From assembly GCA_025354985.1 (NCBI GenBank), contig JANXLU010000072.1, positions 61,349 to 125,348 on the forward strand: a stretch of DNA of 64,000 bases, in the 5' to 3' direction. Source of the stretch: Chloroflexota bacterium. GTDB taxonomy: Bacteria; Chloroflexota; Anaerolineae; J036; Brachytrichaceae. The position numbers and the translations under genes were made by a program. Shown here piece after piece: positions 9,997 through 18,735 of this stretch; the stretch's first letter is position 1; every line of letters begins with the position of its first letter. The notes beneath the pieces are model-generated. The model did no database searches. It was given only the letters and a program-made list of their open reading frames with translations, and had not been told where the DNA came from.

Positions 9997-10771
9997 GTTT
10001 TATTCCTTTTACTTCCAGCCATTGCTCGTGGTCACAGGCAACATATCCAAACTCATAACGACCATGTGCAGCCGTGGCACGATAATTGTCAAGCCAGATC
10101 ACCAGACCCAGATTGGTTTTTGGCGGAGATTCGGCAGACAACACCGGTATGTCATCGACAAAGAACTGGGCTTGGTTGCGCAGCCAGTGTATCCTATATT
10201 TGTGCCACTGCGTGATGTCGAAGACAGGGGACTTTCGTATTTCCGGCTCACTGCCCGGCAGCGGCGCAAGGGGCATTTCTGCTGCCCGCACAACAGCCTG
10301 GGCCACCCGCATTGCCAAACGAGCGATCGGTGGAATTCCGAGTGCCACCTTAGTCAGTGTGTTTAGCACGCGCACCAACCCGCCCGGAAGACGTCCGGGC
10401 ATCGTTCCACTGTTCAGGCTGGCAGCCTTGAAACCCCATCCGAGCCCGTCATGTTTTATCTGGAGATCACTATCAGCGGATGCATTAAAGAACCAGATGC
10501 TGCAAGGCGGTGAAACTATCTCGCCGTTGATGCCGAAGGGATTGTTCCAATAACCGAATCCACTTGTGCCGCACATTCTCTTGTGGGAAAAACGTGCGTC
10601 AAGCTCAAACACACTCGGATAACAATGCGCAAAGCTTAAGTGCGAGGGATGACCGTAGTCATCTAGCTGTGCATCAAAATATGCCGATTGTGTTGTAGGT
10701 GGCAGGGTTAATCGCCAACCGTCATCGATCCGGGAGATGAGTGCATTGACAACAAAGTGTTTTAGATCCAT
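9989..10771 (-). CDS. concanavalin-A-like / GH16-like jelly-roll protein of unknown function
   Basis: 'VFDITQWHKYRIHWLRNQAQFFVDDIPVL' resembles the GH16 beta-sandwich strand; no ExDxxE catalytic motif seen. Confidence 0.5.
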   Translation of the reverse strand: MDLKHFVVNALISRIDDGWRLTLPPTTQSAYFDAQLDDYGHPSHLSFAHCYPSVFELDARFSHKRMCGTSGFGYWNNPFGINGEIVSPPCSIWFFNASADSDLQIKHDGLGWGFKAASLNSGTMPGRLPGGLVRVLNTLTKVALGIPPIARLAMRVAQAVVRAAEMPLAPLPGSEPEIRKSPVFDITQWHKYRIHWLRNQAQFFVDDIPVLSAESPPKTNLGLVIWLDNYRATAAHGRYEFGYVACDHEQWLEVKGIKLE

Positions 10772-10791
10772 GGCTGACCGGGTCAGCTGTT

Positions 10792-11118
10792 CTATACGAT
10801 AAGCGGTCCGCTTTCATCGCCTTTTTCACTCTCGTCGGCGGGTTTACGAAATTCGGATTCGAAATCACCCAACATGCCATCGACCTGGGATTGTTCGCGA
10901 CCGGCGTCAAACCCGATTGCAAACATCGTTTTGCACATGGCCCTTAGCGTCACCTCAAAGTGTTCTCGCGCCTCTTCACGGGCGAATGACCAAGCGCGCG
11001 CTTCATTTTCCAAGTGCACACGGTTCATATGATGCAATACCTCTGGAGACACGAACTCTTCCATCGGCATATCGCCAAAGATGCTCTCTATCCACGCGCG
11101 AAATTCAGATTGGGTCAT
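10792..11118 (-). CDS. hypothetical protein, 108 aa, charged and helical
   Basis: Open frame in a gap between genes; family not recognised. Confidence 0.6.
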   Translation of the reverse strand: MTQSEFRAWIESIFGDMPMEEFVSPEVLHHMNRVHLENEARAWSFAREEAREHFEVTLRAMCKTMFAIGFDAGREQSQVDGMLGDFESEFRKPADESEKGDESGPLIV

Positions 11119-11190
11119 GATGTGTCACGGAATAACGCCGCTTATGATAACATTGCCCGCTCGTAAATTTAGAAAAGTGGGTGATATTCT

Positions 11191-11403
11191 GTGACAACGC
11201 GTGTGTTGGTGGAAGACGACGAAACATTTGAGAGCGCTATGCGCCGCTTTAACAAGGCGGTACTGGGCGACCGTGTGCTTGCCGAGGTGCGGGCACGTCG
11301 CTTCTTTGAAAAGCCCAGCATTGTTGACAAGCGCAAACGCGCCTCAAAGCTGCGCAAAAGCCGCCGTCAGTCGATGAAACTGACTATGCCGGAAATTCAG
11401 TAA
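11191..11403 (+). CDS. rpsU: small ribosomal subunit protein bS21
   Basis: 'DETFESAMRRFNKAV...RARRFFEKPSIVDKRKRASKLRKSRR'; GTG start. Confidence 0.92.
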   Translation: MTTRVLVEDDETFESAMRRFNKAVLGDRVLAEVRARRFFEKPSIVDKRKRASKLRKSRRQSMKLTMPEIQ

Positions 11404-11427
11404 AAGTCTTTACCGAATTTCCAGCCG

Positions 11428-11458
11428 GGGGCGCAGTCGACCATTGCGCCCCTTTTTT
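11428..11458 (+). terminator. rho-independent terminator after rpsU
   Basis: GGGGCGCA-GTCGACCAT-TGCGCCCC followed by TTTTTT. Confidence 0.9.
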
Positions 11459-11559
11459 AACGTACAGGTGATCCGTATCCAGTTCACGACAACCATTCGC
11501 AGCTGGTGGCGACATCACGGACAGCTGTCAGGAAAACATAATCCGTCCTTCAAACTGCC

Positions 11560-12024
11560 ATGGAAAACGTCCTAAAAGCTAAAATCCTACAAGATCTCAA
11601 AGACTCCATGCGGGCTGGTGATACCCGCAAAAGAGCCGTGGTTGGCTTGATCAATGCCGCCATTAAAAACGAGGAAATAAATGCACGGGTGGACGCCCGT
11701 GCTGGTGTATTAAGCGATGGCGATATTCTCGGGCTGATCAGGCGCGAGATCAAACAGCATGAAGAAAGCCTGCTCGAAGCCAAAAACGCCAACCGCGCGG
11801 ACCTAATCGAGGAACAGGAAGGTGAACTCGTAATTTTGCGCACATATCTGCCACAACAGCTGAGTCGGGAAGCGATCATTGAAATTGCCCGTGGCGTCAT
11901 CGCAACTTCAGGAGCCAAAACGGTCAAGGACCAAGGCATTGTGATGAAAGGTGTGCTGGCCCAGACCAAGGACCAGGCCGACGGCAAGCTCGTTAGTGAA
12001 GTTGTAAAAAGCTTGCTGATATAA
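11560..12024 (+). CDS. yqeY: GatB/YqeY domain protein
   Basis: 'LKDSMRAGDTRKRAVVGLINAAIKNEEI...EQEGELVILRTYLPQQLSREAI...KDQGIVMKGVL'; follows rpsU. Confidence 0.92.
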   Translation: MENVLKAKILQDLKDSMRAGDTRKRAVVGLINAAIKNEEINARVDARAGVLSDGDILGLIRREIKQHEESLLEAKNANRADLIEEQEGELVILRTYLPQQLSREAIIEIARGVIATSGAKTVKDQGIVMKGVLAQTKDQADGKLVSEVVKSLLI

Positions 12025-12040
12025 GTCTACAATTGCTTGG

Positions 12041-14203
12041 TTGACCGCAACCTCCAACCAACGCCCCATTGCCGATCTGATGCTGCGCCTGGCATCGGAT
12101 CGGTTTTCCCATGCCCGACACAATCTGCTTTTGGTTGGTCTGGCAGTATTTACATTTGGGGGTCTTTCACTCGCCCAACTCATCCGCTATTTTCTAGGCG
12201 CCGATGCAGCGCTGGGCGCGGGTAGCGTCACTGTACGAGACATTCGCGCTCAAACCAGGGCAAGTTACATCAGCGACATTGAAACAAACCGCCAGCGTGA
12301 ACTTGCACAGGCGGCAGTCCAACCCATTTACACCCCGGCCGATGCACAGGTTGCCCGTCGCCAGCTAACCATCGCACGGGAGTCGCTTGACAAAATTGCA
12401 GCTACGCGAGGCATGACATCAACCGATGCAACCGAGAAGCTGAGACAACTGCAAAACATCCCAAATCTGCCCTTGGACGGGTTAACGGCAAAAATTATTC
12501 TCCAGGCCACTGACCAACGGTGGACGTTGATGGATTCACAGTGCACGAGTTTGCTGGACGAGAGTTTGCGCAGTAACATACGGACCGACAACCTGGACGT
12601 GGTGAAGGCACGCGTGCCTGGTTTGATCAGCCTGATTTTTTCCTCGGAGGAAGCCAGCGCCATCACTTCAATTGTGACCACGTTGCTGGTGCCAAATACC
12701 AGCTTTGACACAAGCGCGACAAATGCCGCCAGACGTCTGGCACGCGATGCTGTCCGACCAGTGGAGCGGACGTTTGAAGCCGGACAAACGATTATCCGCA
12801 GCGGCGAAGTGTTGGGACCGGCTGATGTTGAGGCGCTTGAAAGACTCAACCTGCAACGTGTCCAGATTACATGGACGGATGTTTTGGTTGTGCTGGCAAC
12901 GAGTGCGGTTTCCCTGCTGATTTTGTCCCTGGCGGTGCTGCATTCATCGGGACCCACGCGCGTTTCACTATCACGAATGTTCCTGAGCGCATTCATGCTC
13001 ATCCTGGCACTGGTGCTTGCCCGGTGGCTGTTACCGGGACGTCAAAGTGGCGCTTTTCTGGCACCATTAATTGCGATCGGAATGGTGATTGGCACCTGGA
13101 TGGGTGGGCTAACAGGTGTTACTGCAGGCATGCTCATGGGCGCTCTGACCGGGATGGGTGTGGATCGGCAAATAGAATCCGCAAGTTTTTACGCGATTGG
13201 AGCGGTAGTGGCGGTGTTGGCGCTCAGGCGGGTGGAACGGATCAGCGATTTTGTTCGCGCCGCCATCATCGCGTTGATGGCACAATTGATCCTACTTCTT
13301 ACGTTTGAGCTACCTGCCTGGCAAATTTCGCGTGACACCACAACTCTGGCGTTAAATATCGCTTCGGCACTAGCTGGTGGTGTCGTTTCAGCGGCAATTA
13401 CACCACTCATTTTGTATGTAACGGGTTGGGCCGCAGGAGTGACCACGCCCCTGTTGCTTATCGAGCTCGCAAGGCCAACACACCCCCTTTTGCAACGGAT
13501 GATTTCACAAGCGCCTGGCAGCTATCACCACAGTCTCATGGTCGCCAATTTGGCTGAACACGCTGCCGAACGGCTTGGAGCGGATTCGCTTCTCGTCCGA
13601 GTTGGCGCGTATTACCACGATATCGGAAAAATGACCCATCCGTATTTCTTTGCGGAGAACCAATTGGATGGCAAGAACGTGCACGATCAACTGGACCCAC
13701 TCACAAGTTCCCGCGTGTTGCATGCACACGTGACCGACGGTCTCGGCCTGGCTGCTAAATTTAAGCTTCCTCGGGAAGTTCGTGCATTTATTGCGGAACA
13801 TCATGGAACCACGCGCACGGGTTCAAGCTATGCGCGTGCGGTCAAGGCGAATAACAATCAGGCGGTTGACGACAGTCCCTTTCGATACCCCGGGCCGCGC
13901 CCACAGACGCGCGAAACCGCCCTGCTAATGCTGGCCGATGCCAGCGAAGCCATCGTGCGTGCGCGGCGCCCGTCCTCGCCCGAGCAAACTGACCAAATAG
14001 TGCGCTCGCTCATTGCCGAACGAATCGCCGATCATCAGTTGGATCTGTGCGACCTTTCGCTGCGCGAGCTCGAGCTTGTCCGAGTTTCATTTGTGGATAC
14101 GTTGCGCGGTATGTATCATCCGCGCGTCGAATATCCGGAACTGCCGGTAACCGTGATCGGAGAAAACCGCCTGCCCGCCGTTATTCCGGCTCAAACCGCG
14201 TGA
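12041..14203 (+). CDS. pgpH: 7TMR-HD family phosphohydrolase (PgpH/YqfF, cyclic-di-AMP phosphodiesterase family)
   Basis: Extracellular domain, multiple TM segments and HD motif 'APGSYHHSLMVANLAEHAAERLG...GAYYHDIGKMTHPYFFAENQ'; TTG start or ATG at 12080. Confidence 0.9.
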   Translation: MTATSNQRPIADLMLRLASDRFSHARHNLLLVGLAVFTFGGLSLAQLIRYFLGADAALGAGSVTVRDIRAQTRASYISDIETNRQRELAQAAVQPIYTPADAQVARRQLTIARESLDKIAATRGMTSTDATEKLRQLQNIPNLPLDGLTAKIILQATDQRWTLMDSQCTSLLDESLRSNIRTDNLDVVKARVPGLISLIFSSEEASAITSIVTTLLVPNTSFDTSATNAARRLARDAVRPVERTFEAGQTIIRSGEVLGPADVEALERLNLQRVQITWTDVLVVLATSAVSLLILSLAVLHSSGPTRVSLSRMFLSAFMLILALVLARWLLPGRQSGAFLAPLIAIGMVIGTWMGGLTGVTAGMLMGALTGMGVDRQIESASFYAIGAVVAVLALRRVERISDFVRAAIIALMAQLILLLTFELPAWQISRDTTTLALNIASALAGGVVSAAITPLILYVTGWAAGVTTPLLLIELARPTHPLLQRMISQAPGSYHHSLMVANLAEHAAERLGADSLLVRVGAYYHDIGKMTHPYFFAENQLDGKNVHDQLDPLTSSRVLHAHVTDGLGLAAKFKLPREVRAFIAEHHGTTRTGSSYARAVKANNNQAVDDSPFRYPGPRPQTRETALLMLADASEAIVRARRPSSPEQTDQIVRSLIAERIADHQLDLCDLSLRELELVRVSFVDTLRGMYHPRVEYPELPVTVIGENRLPAVIPAQTA

Positions 14204-14694
14204 ATCCCGCCATTTCGTTCAGAATAAAAGCCGCGTATCGCAAACGTGGTCGACACGAGCTGATGAGTCGTTCAGTTGCGGCCGCGCTGACCGCTGGAAA
14301 TCCGGACATGCTGGCACAAAACAAACCGCTTTGCATGAGCATTGTGCTGACGCACGATCAGGAGTTACGCGACCTAAATCGCGCCTATCGCGGGATTGAC
14401 AAGCCCACAGACGTGCTGTCTTTCGAAGGAGGGGATGTTTACCGTACAGCTGCAGCGCAAGACAATCCGCACAACCTGGGGGACATCATCGTATCGATGG
14501 ATCAATGCTCGATCAACGCCCAAAGGGCTGGTCACGACGAGGACGATGAGCTTGCCCTGCTGATCGTCCATGGAACACTGCACCTGGTCGGCTTTGACCA
14601 CATGAACAAAGTGGACAAGGCACGCATGTGGTCGGTGCAAAAATGGGCGCTTATCGCACTTCCCCTATCAAGTTCCTTCAAATTTCCACGATGA
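14200..14694 (+). CDS. ybeY: rRNA maturation RNase YbeY
   Basis: Zinc motif 'HGTLHLVGFDH'; 'DKPTDVLSFEGGD'; GTGA overlap with pgpH. Confidence 0.92.
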   Translation: MNPAISFRIKAAYRKRGRHELMSRSVAAALTAGNPDMLAQNKPLCMSIVLTHDQELRDLNRAYRGIDKPTDVLSFEGGDVYRTAAAQDNPHNLGDIIVSMDQCSINAQRAGHDEDDELALLIVHGTLHLVGFDHMNKVDKARMWSVQKWALIALPLSSSFKFPR

Positions 14695-15728
14695 CCAAGC
14701 TTGTACAGAAACCAATACCGATCACGATCATCACCGGTTTTCTGGGTGCCGGAAAAACCACGTTGCTAAACCGCATTTTGCATGGCAATCACGGTCTGAA
14801 GATCGCGGTGCTTGTAAACGACTTTGGTGCGGTAAACATCGACAGTGCACTAATAGTGGGCGTGGAAGGCGAGACTGTCAGCCTCAGTAATGGCTGTATT
14901 TGTTGCACCATACGTGATGACTTGCTGGACGCGGTGATAAAACTGTTGGATAGACCGGACCGACCGGATTACATGATCATCGAAACGAGCGGTGTTAGTG
15001 ATCCCTTTGCGGTCGCCGAAACATTTCTGATGCCCGAACTCCGACCATTTGTTCATGTTGATGGCATCGTCACGCTCGTCGACAGCGAGCAGGCGCGCGA
15101 CCTCAAAGGTGAGCAAGCCGCGCTCGCTATGGATCAGATTATGGCCGCAGACATATTGGTGCTGAACAAGGTTGACCTTGTAACCACCGAGACGTTGACC
15201 GATCTAAAACGATGGGTGCGCGATCTGGTTCCCAACGCACGCATATTGGAGGTTTCCCATGGCGATGTTCCGCTCGAATTTGTTCTGTCCGTGGGCAACT
15301 ATGACATGGACCGGTTGCACGCTCGCGCACGCCGCGACATTCACGTGCACGAGGCAGGCGAGCACGTTGATCACGAACACGCCGTTCAATCAGACACGGG
15401 TCCCGACCACAGCCTGATCTTTCAAACCTGGAGCTTTGAAACAAGGGCGCCATTTTTGTATCGCGAACTGCGAGAGATGGTGCAGACCCTGCCACCAACC
15501 ATCTTTCGGGCAAAGGGCGTTCTCAACTTAAAGGAGTCACCCGATCGCCGTGCAATTTTTCACTTGGTTGGCAAGCGAGCCAATCTGGTGTTTGGAGACA
15601 AATGGGCGCCCGGTGAACGCATGAGTCAACTGGTGGTCATCGGCAGCAACGGCGGCGTGGACGCGGCTGATCTAAAGCGATTGTTTGAAGGCTGCACGGA
15701 GCCCCATGTCACCCGGGCAGGCCGCTAA
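14691..15728 (+). CDS. G3E-family (COG0523/CobW) GTPase, putative metallochaperone
   Basis: 'GFLGAGKTTLLNRIL', 'NGCICCTIRDDL' CxCC motif, His-rich segment 'HVHEAGEHVDHEHAVQSDTGPDH'; ATGA overlap with ybeY. Confidence 0.93.
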   Translation: MTKLVQKPIPITIITGFLGAGKTTLLNRILHGNHGLKIAVLVNDFGAVNIDSALIVGVEGETVSLSNGCICCTIRDDLLDAVIKLLDRPDRPDYMIIETSGVSDPFAVAETFLMPELRPFVHVDGIVTLVDSEQARDLKGEQAALAMDQIMAADILVLNKVDLVTTETLTDLKRWVRDLVPNARILEVSHGDVPLEFVLSVGNYDMDRLHARARRDIHVHEAGEHVDHEHAVQSDTGPDHSLIFQTWSFETRAPFLYRELREMVQTLPPTIFRAKGVLNLKESPDRRAIFHLVGKRANLVFGDKWAPGERMSQLVVIGSNGGVDAADLKRLFEGCTEPHVTRAGR

Positions 15729-15739
15729 CGCGCCGTGAA

Positions 15740-18670
15740 CTACGGAACTCTGCCCGGGCTCGGCGCAATTTGGTCGCGAAAGTCAAGCGCGGTATTCTGT
15801 GAGTCGGCGGCAGGCGGCCAGCGTTGAAGGCTGTGGCCTGCTGAGATCGCCCTGGTAAACGCGATTGGACTGGATAGGGCTGTTGAATTGCCCCACTGAA
15901 CGGAGTCAATGATCTTGTCCGAGGGCCCAAGCAACAGCACCTGGTCGCCCGCGTTGTTCAGTGAAATCGCACCATTGCTCCAGGGCGTATATGCAGCAAG
16001 GTTGGGAACCGCCGGATCGTAGTCCGCGATTTCGAAGTCGGGCGGGCGTTGATAATCCGCCGTATAAAGCAGGGCATTTTGTGCAATAACAAAGTTTGCG
16101 CCGGCTGCCAGACGCGTTCCTGCAGGGAACATAAACATGCCGTCGGCGCTGCTCCTGCCAGGCGATTCAGCATCACCAATTTTGTAGCCGGTAAGGTCGA
16201 TTTCGCTGTTCGTCGGATTAAATATCTCGATCCATTCACGGCCATCATCCAGGCCAATTGGGTCGTATAAAACCTCGGATACCAGCACGTGATCGGCAAC
16301 ACCCGCATAATGATTCATGACAGATGGCAAACTAACGGGGTTTGACCAACGCCAATCATGCCCAAAAACCTCCTGCAAGTATGCAAACACAAGATCGCTT
16401 TCGATCAGCACGGCCATCTCGCGGTTGGTCTTTGCACTTGCCTCACTGCCGTTCCAGGAACCGATTTCGGAATACCCATGACTCGCTTTTTGAATGAGCC
16501 AGGATTTGTTGTGTATGCCATGCCCAGTCGGGTTTCCCAGTGCCACTTTGAAATTGGAGCTGGTCTGTGAGGCGGCACTACGCAGATAGGTTGCAGTTGC
16601 AAAGTTGCCACGAACATCTGTTTGTCTGGCGAAGAAGCGATCCAGCAAAAGCGATACGTGCACTCCACGCCGTGCTGCGGCCTGCACAGCCGCCAGACGG
16701 GGGTTTGGATCACGGAGCGGATCACTGTCAATTGGACCCCAATAAGCTGGTTCCTCCAATTGTTCCGCCAGCAGTATGTCACCATCGGACAACGATTGGA
16801 TGAGTGGAATCAAACCCGTTCGATCGCTCAAATTCGACTCCGGACTTGTCGAAAGTTCAACCGATACCAGCGAGGAAACAACTAATGGTTTGACAAACTG
16901 CGCGGAATAGCCCGTCCCACCGGTTATGGTCACAGGGACAAATCCCGCTGTAGGTGCGGTCCAGGGATTTTCCAGGCCAAATCGAACCATGTCCGGGTAG
17001 CCGAGATCGGCATTCCAAATTTCCCGGGCGCGTGCTATGAGTCCCGGTGCATCCATAATTGCAACAAAACCACGCTGCCCCATGGTGCCGTCACGCTTGT
17101 CATCGTTCGGCATGCCATTTGGGCTCAGATTTTCGGATGAGACCGCCAACTGAGCATCGTCAACGATCATAAATTTGGCATGGAATGAATCGTATCTGCG
17201 GTGAACGTTCCGAGCATCATCTGATCGCATAAACCAACAGCCACTGTTTGGTGAACCGGGTACGGAACTGATGCGGTCACAGGCCCAGCGTGTCTGATCA
17301 GGCAAGCCGCCAACGGGCGTACCATCCAACAACACCCGAACCTGTACGCCGGAAAGAATCCTGGAACGCAGCAAATCGGCCAGTGCCGCGCTTTCAAAGG
17401 AGTAGGTTTCAATGTCGACGGTTGATTGAGATTGCTCCAGTAGCGCTCGTATTACCTCAAAACTGGCATCGGGAGCAACCGCAACAGTTATATGTGTCTG
17501 CGCCCGAACTGATTGGGCAAATTCATCTAGCCGCCAGCCGGGGAATGCCGCGCGCCGTCCGCCAATCACGTCGGATCGATCACTGATCCAATCAATGGCC
17601 GTATTCGTGTCTTGGAGCGGCATCTTTCTAACCAAGACTTGCCCATCCGGCACGATCAAGTGCGATACCGTATATGGTGTGACAGGATCGCCAAGCCAGC
17701 CCACAGTTTGCAGTGTCGGGACCCCATACTTCACGGCATCGACGATCGTTGTGTGGCCATCAATCAACGTCAGCGCGGCACCCGTGTTTACGAGAATAAA
17801 TGAACTCACCAGATCAGGCGTGGGCCCCGAATAGAAAGTGGCTGGGTTGTGCGCAATCAAAAAGTAGTCATGTGCCTTTATTGTTCCCGTAAGTTCTATC
17901 GGGCTTTTAGAGCTAATTTCAATTTGCCAACCATCGAGCGAAATATCCCGGTCGGCATTGTTATAGAGTTCAATCCACTCGTGACTTGAGCTTGCCACCG
18001 TTCCTGCCCATGCCACTTCGTTGATGACCACCGTTAACGTCGTTGGCGTTGTTGGCGTATAGGAAATAGAATTTTGCGCGCGCGGCGTTCCATTAATCGG
18101 ATGCATGTTTCGATCAAAAACTCCGGGCAGCGTGGCGATGGCGTTACCCCAGTTTGATGGCGCGTCTGCCAAAGTCGAATCCCTGCGCTCCATGCTGACA
18201 TACAACGGGGAAGCGCTCCCTGCCGGCCAGGCGCCACCCGTCGAATTAGACGAGTCCAGCAGACGATGCGTCCGGCTGATGAGTTGTGCGCCGCCGGCCA
18301 GATTTGGAAACGTCAATTGGCTGCCATAGGTCAGGGTTGGCAAGAATCCAAATTGGCGTTGAAATGCAGCCGTGTCACTGGCCAGCCATATGGAGGCCTG
18401 AGATGCAACAGTGATGGCGTTGGTGAAGTATATGGTGTGACCGTCACTATCGCGCACTCCCCACCATTGATCCAACACTTGCGGCTCACCAGCGATAACG
18501 GTCAGCTTCACCGCCTCGTCGCTCGTTCCTTCGTAGCCTTGATAGTGCAGCCCTGAAACAATGACAGGCGGCATTGTCGGCACGGTCCCTACAACCGGTC
18601 TGGCAGGAGCAATCGCCAGTGTAAGGAGCAGAATCAATAGCGGTCGAATCAGGTTTTTGATGGCCAACAT
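15740..18670 (-). CDS. secreted protein with two lamin-tail domains and a phospholipase D-like domain
   Basis: N-terminal hydrophobic signal; LTDs 'VVINEVAWAGT...HEWIELYNNADRDISLDGWQI' and 'VLVSEVLYDPIGLDDGREWIEIFNPTNSEIDLTGYKIGD'; HKD motif 'HAKFMIVDD' and degenerate 'HNKSWLIQ'. Confidence 0.85.
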   Translation of the reverse strand: MLAIKNLIRPLLILLLTLAIAPARPVVGTVPTMPPVIVSGLHYQGYEGTSDEAVKLTVIAGEPQVLDQWWGVRDSDGHTIYFTNAITVASQASIWLASDTAAFQRQFGFLPTLTYGSQLTFPNLAGGAQLISRTHRLLDSSNSTGGAWPAGSASPLYVSMERRDSTLADAPSNWGNAIATLPGVFDRNMHPINGTPRAQNSISYTPTTPTTLTVVINEVAWAGTVASSSHEWIELYNNADRDISLDGWQIEISSKSPIELTGTIKAHDYFLIAHNPATFYSGPTPDLVSSFILVNTGAALTLIDGHTTIVDAVKYGVPTLQTVGWLGDPVTPYTVSHLIVPDGQVLVRKMPLQDTNTAIDWISDRSDVIGGRRAAFPGWRLDEFAQSVRAQTHITVAVAPDASFEVIRALLEQSQSTVDIETYSFESAALADLLRSRILSGVQVRVLLDGTPVGGLPDQTRWACDRISSVPGSPNSGCWFMRSDDARNVHRRYDSFHAKFMIVDDAQLAVSSENLSPNGMPNDDKRDGTMGQRGFVAIMDAPGLIARAREIWNADLGYPDMVRFGLENPWTAPTAGFVPVTITGGTGYSAQFVKPLVVSSLVSVELSTSPESNLSDRTGLIPLIQSLSDGDILLAEQLEEPAYWGPIDSDPLRDPNPRLAAVQAAARRGVHVSLLLDRFFARQTDVRGNFATATYLRSAASQTSSNFKVALGNPTGHGIHNKSWLIQKASHGYSEIGSWNGSEASAKTNREMAVLIESDLVFAYLQEVFGHDWRWSNPVSLPSVMNHYAGVADHVLVSEVLYDPIGLDDGREWIEIFNPTNSEIDLTGYKIGDAESPGRSSADGMFMFPAGTRLAAGANFVIAQNALLYTADYQRPPDFEIADYDPAVPNLAAYTPWSNGAISLNNAGDQVLLLGPSDKIIDSVQWGNSTALSSPIAFTRAISAGHSLQRWPPAADSQNTALDFRDQIAPSPGRVP

Positions 18671-18735
18671 CACGGATTGCAAGTGTATTTAAGATATGCG
18701 TTTATTCAGAATCTAAATGATAAACTTTATTTAGT

